Assembly: GCA_036620675.1 (NCBI GenBank)
Contig: JAZHEE010000007.1
Length of the DNA: 64,000 bases
Strand: one strand, 5' to 3'
Source: Jejubacter sp036620675
GTDB taxonomy: Bacteria > Pseudomonadota > Gammaproteobacteria > Enterobacterales > Enterobacteriaceae
Made by a program: the position numbers and the translations under genes. The notes beneath the pieces were generated by a model, which was given only the letters and a program-made list of their open reading frames with translations, searched no databases and was not told the DNA's origin. Shown here piece by piece: positions 62,784-64,000 of the stretch. Each line of letters opens with the position of its first letter. Position 1 is the first letter of the stretch.

Positions 62784-63830
62784 ATGACCGAACAGAACCA
62801 GGTTTTAAAAATCCGCCGCCCCGATGACTGGCACCTTCACCTGCGCGATGGTGAAATGCTGCAAACCGTCGTACCCTGGACCAGCGCCACCTTTGGCCGG
62901 GCGATAGTGATGCCCAACCTGGTTCCACCGGTAACCACGGTAGAAGCAGCTCAGGCTTACCGCCAGCGCATTCTGGACGCCGTCCCTGACGGTCATCGCT
63001 TCGAACCGCTGATGACCTGCTACCTGACCGATTCTCTCGAACCGAATGAGCTGGAACGTGGTATGCAGGCAGGCATTTTTACCGCCGCGAAACTCTACCC
63101 GGCCAACGCTACCACCAACTCCAGCCACGGCGTCACCAGTATCGACGCCATTATGCCGGTACTGGAGCGGATGGAAAAAATCGGTATGCCGCTGCTGGTG
63201 CACGGTGAAGTCACCCACGCCGATATCGATATTTTCGACCGCGAAGCGCGCTTCATTGAAACCGTAATGGAGCCGCTGCGTAAGCGCCTTCCCGGCCTCA
63301 AAGTAGTGTTCGAGCATATCACCACCCGGGAAGCCGCCTGGTATGTACGCGATGGCAATGAGCGGCTGGCAGCCACCATTACGCCTCAGCATCTGATGTT
63401 TAACCGCAACCACATGTTGGTGGGGGGCGTGCGTCCGCATCTGTACTGCCTGCCGATCCTCAAGCGCAATATCCATCAGCAGGCCCTGCGTGAACTGGTG
63501 GCCAGCGGCTGCGATCGGGTTTTCCTGGGTACCGACTCAGCACCTCATCCGCGCCATCGCAAAGAGGCTTGCTGCGGCTGTGCCGGCTGTTTTAATGCGC
63601 CGGCAGCCATGGGCGCCTACGCCACCGTATTTGAAGAACTGGAAGCTCTGGAGCATCTGGAAGCCTTCTGCTCGCTGAATGGCCCACGCTTTTACGGCCT
63701 GCCGGTTAATGAAGAGTTCATCGAGCTGGTACGCCAACCGAAGTCTATACCGGAAAGCATCGCCCTCAGCGACGATACGCTAATCCCATTTCTTGCGGGC
63801 GAAACGCTGCCCTGGTCGGTAAAAAGCTAA
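62784..63830 (+). CDS. pyrC: Dihydroorotase
   Basis: 348-residue zinc enzyme cyclising carbamoyl aspartate to dihydroorotate in pyrimidine synthesis. Zinc ligands H17 and H19 in DDWHLHLRDG, the carboxylated Lys in TAAKLYPANATTNSSHG, histidines in VHGEVTH and FEHITT, and the catalytic Asp in LGTDSAPH. Same length as E. coli PyrC. E. coli pyrC also uses CTP-dependent start-site choice; this was not traced here. Confidence 0.98.
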   Translation: MTEQNQVLKIRRPDDWHLHLRDGEMLQTVVPWTSATFGRAIVMPNLVPPVTTVEAAQAYRQRILDAVPDGHRFEPLMTCYLTDSLEPNELERGMQAGIFTAAKLYPANATTNSSHGVTSIDAIMPVLERMEKIGMPLLVHGEVTHADIDIFDREARFIETVMEPLRKRLPGLKVVFEHITTREAAWYVRDGNERLAATITPQHLMFNRNHMLVGGVRPHLYCLPILKRNIHQQALRELVASGCDRVFLGTDSAPHPRHRKEACCGCAGCFNAPAAMGAYATVFEELEALEHLEAFCSLNGPRFYGLPVNEEFIELVRQPKSIPESIALSDDTLIPFLAGETLPWSVKS

Positions 63831-63878
63831 GTTCAGTCAATAATTATCGTTCCCCCTGTTGCAAGCCATACCGTATGA

Positions 63879-63894
63879 CTGTATATATATACAG
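63879..63894 (+). promoter_or_regulatory. LexA box of dinI
   Basis: CTGTATATATATACAG is an ideal SOS box (CTGT-(TA-rich)8-ACAG), 24 bp before the dinI ATG. Confidence 0.93.
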
Positions 63895-63917
63895 CACTAT
63901 CAACAGGGGATTTTTCT

Positions 63918-64000
63918 ATGCGTATTGAAGTGACCATTGCCAGAACCACGTCGTTGCCGCCTGGTGCTATCGACGCGCTTAGCTGCGAGTTCTCACGTCG
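63918..64000 (+). CDS. dinI: DNA damage-inducible protein DinI, 5' part only
   Basis: The first 27 codons are present and run off the right edge: MRIEVTIARTTSLPPGAIDA and onward, matching the start of E. coli DinI, an 81-residue acidic protein that binds and modulates RecA filaments. GGGGA lies before the ATG. Control by LexA is clear from the box upstream. Confidence 0.93.
   Translation, partial: MRIEVTIARTTSLPPGAIDALSCEFSR

Noticed and set aside
1..64000. tRNA or rRNA genes, integrase, complete insertion sequences
   Set aside because: None recognised by eye in either strand; a covariance-based tRNA scan was not possible.

Overview
The window is about 64 kb of core chromosome from a member of the Enterobacteriaceae. 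Nearly every protein aligns by eye with an Escherichia coli K-12 counterpart in the icd to dinI region (about 25 min on the K-12 map), in the same order and orientation apart from insertions and losses. The GC-rich codon use and several accessory genes say it is not E. coli itself. The absence of the flagellar flg cluster between rne and murJ, where K-12 carries it, points to a non-motile genus such as Klebsiella or Raoultella, or to a lineage with flagella elsewhere. I cannot name the species.

Layout. 1-9.6 kb: 5' end of icd (minus strand), then rluE, an LprI-like periplasmic gene, nudJ, mnmA, hflD, purB, a PEP-mutase-like gene, phoP, phoQ and roxA on the plus strand. 9.6-11.15 kb: an accessory intergenic island with a SymE-family toxin gene, a LexA box, several long inverted repeats and two sets of tandem repeats. 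11.15-16.6 kb: pepT, and divergent from it the spermidine/putrescine importer potABCD. 16.7-17.6 kb: a two-gene cassette resembling a type VI secretion toxin remnant plus immunity lipoprotein. 17.6-22.5 kb: cobB, nagK and lolEDC (minus strand). 22.8-30.3 kb: ycfT, mfd, ldtC, comR and an unannotated 49-residue membrane protein (plus strand). 30.3-40.2 kb: ycfJ, ndh, an O-acyltransferase with SGNH domain, ycfP, nagZ, thiK, lpoB, ycfL, hinT and ptsG (minus strand).

40.5-51 kb is one long minus-strand series for fatty-acid synthesis and its partners: yceD-rpmF-plsX-fabH-fabD-fabG-acpP-fabF-pabC-mltG-tmk-holB-tatD. 51-64 kb: yceF, rluC, rne with its long leader, murJ, mviM, yceH, rimJ, a two-domain VOC protein, yceB, pyrC with a PurR operator, and the start of dinI behind a LexA box.

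Functionally the window joins envelope building (murJ, lpoB, ldtC, mltG, nagZ, nagK, lolCDE), lipid synthesis (plsX and fab genes), RNA metabolism (rne, rluC, rluE, mnmA), Mg2+/antimicrobial peptide sensing (phoPQ), polyamine uptake and SOS responses (symE-like, dinI). The most unusual DNA is the 1.3-kb hairpin-rich stretch between symE and pepT.
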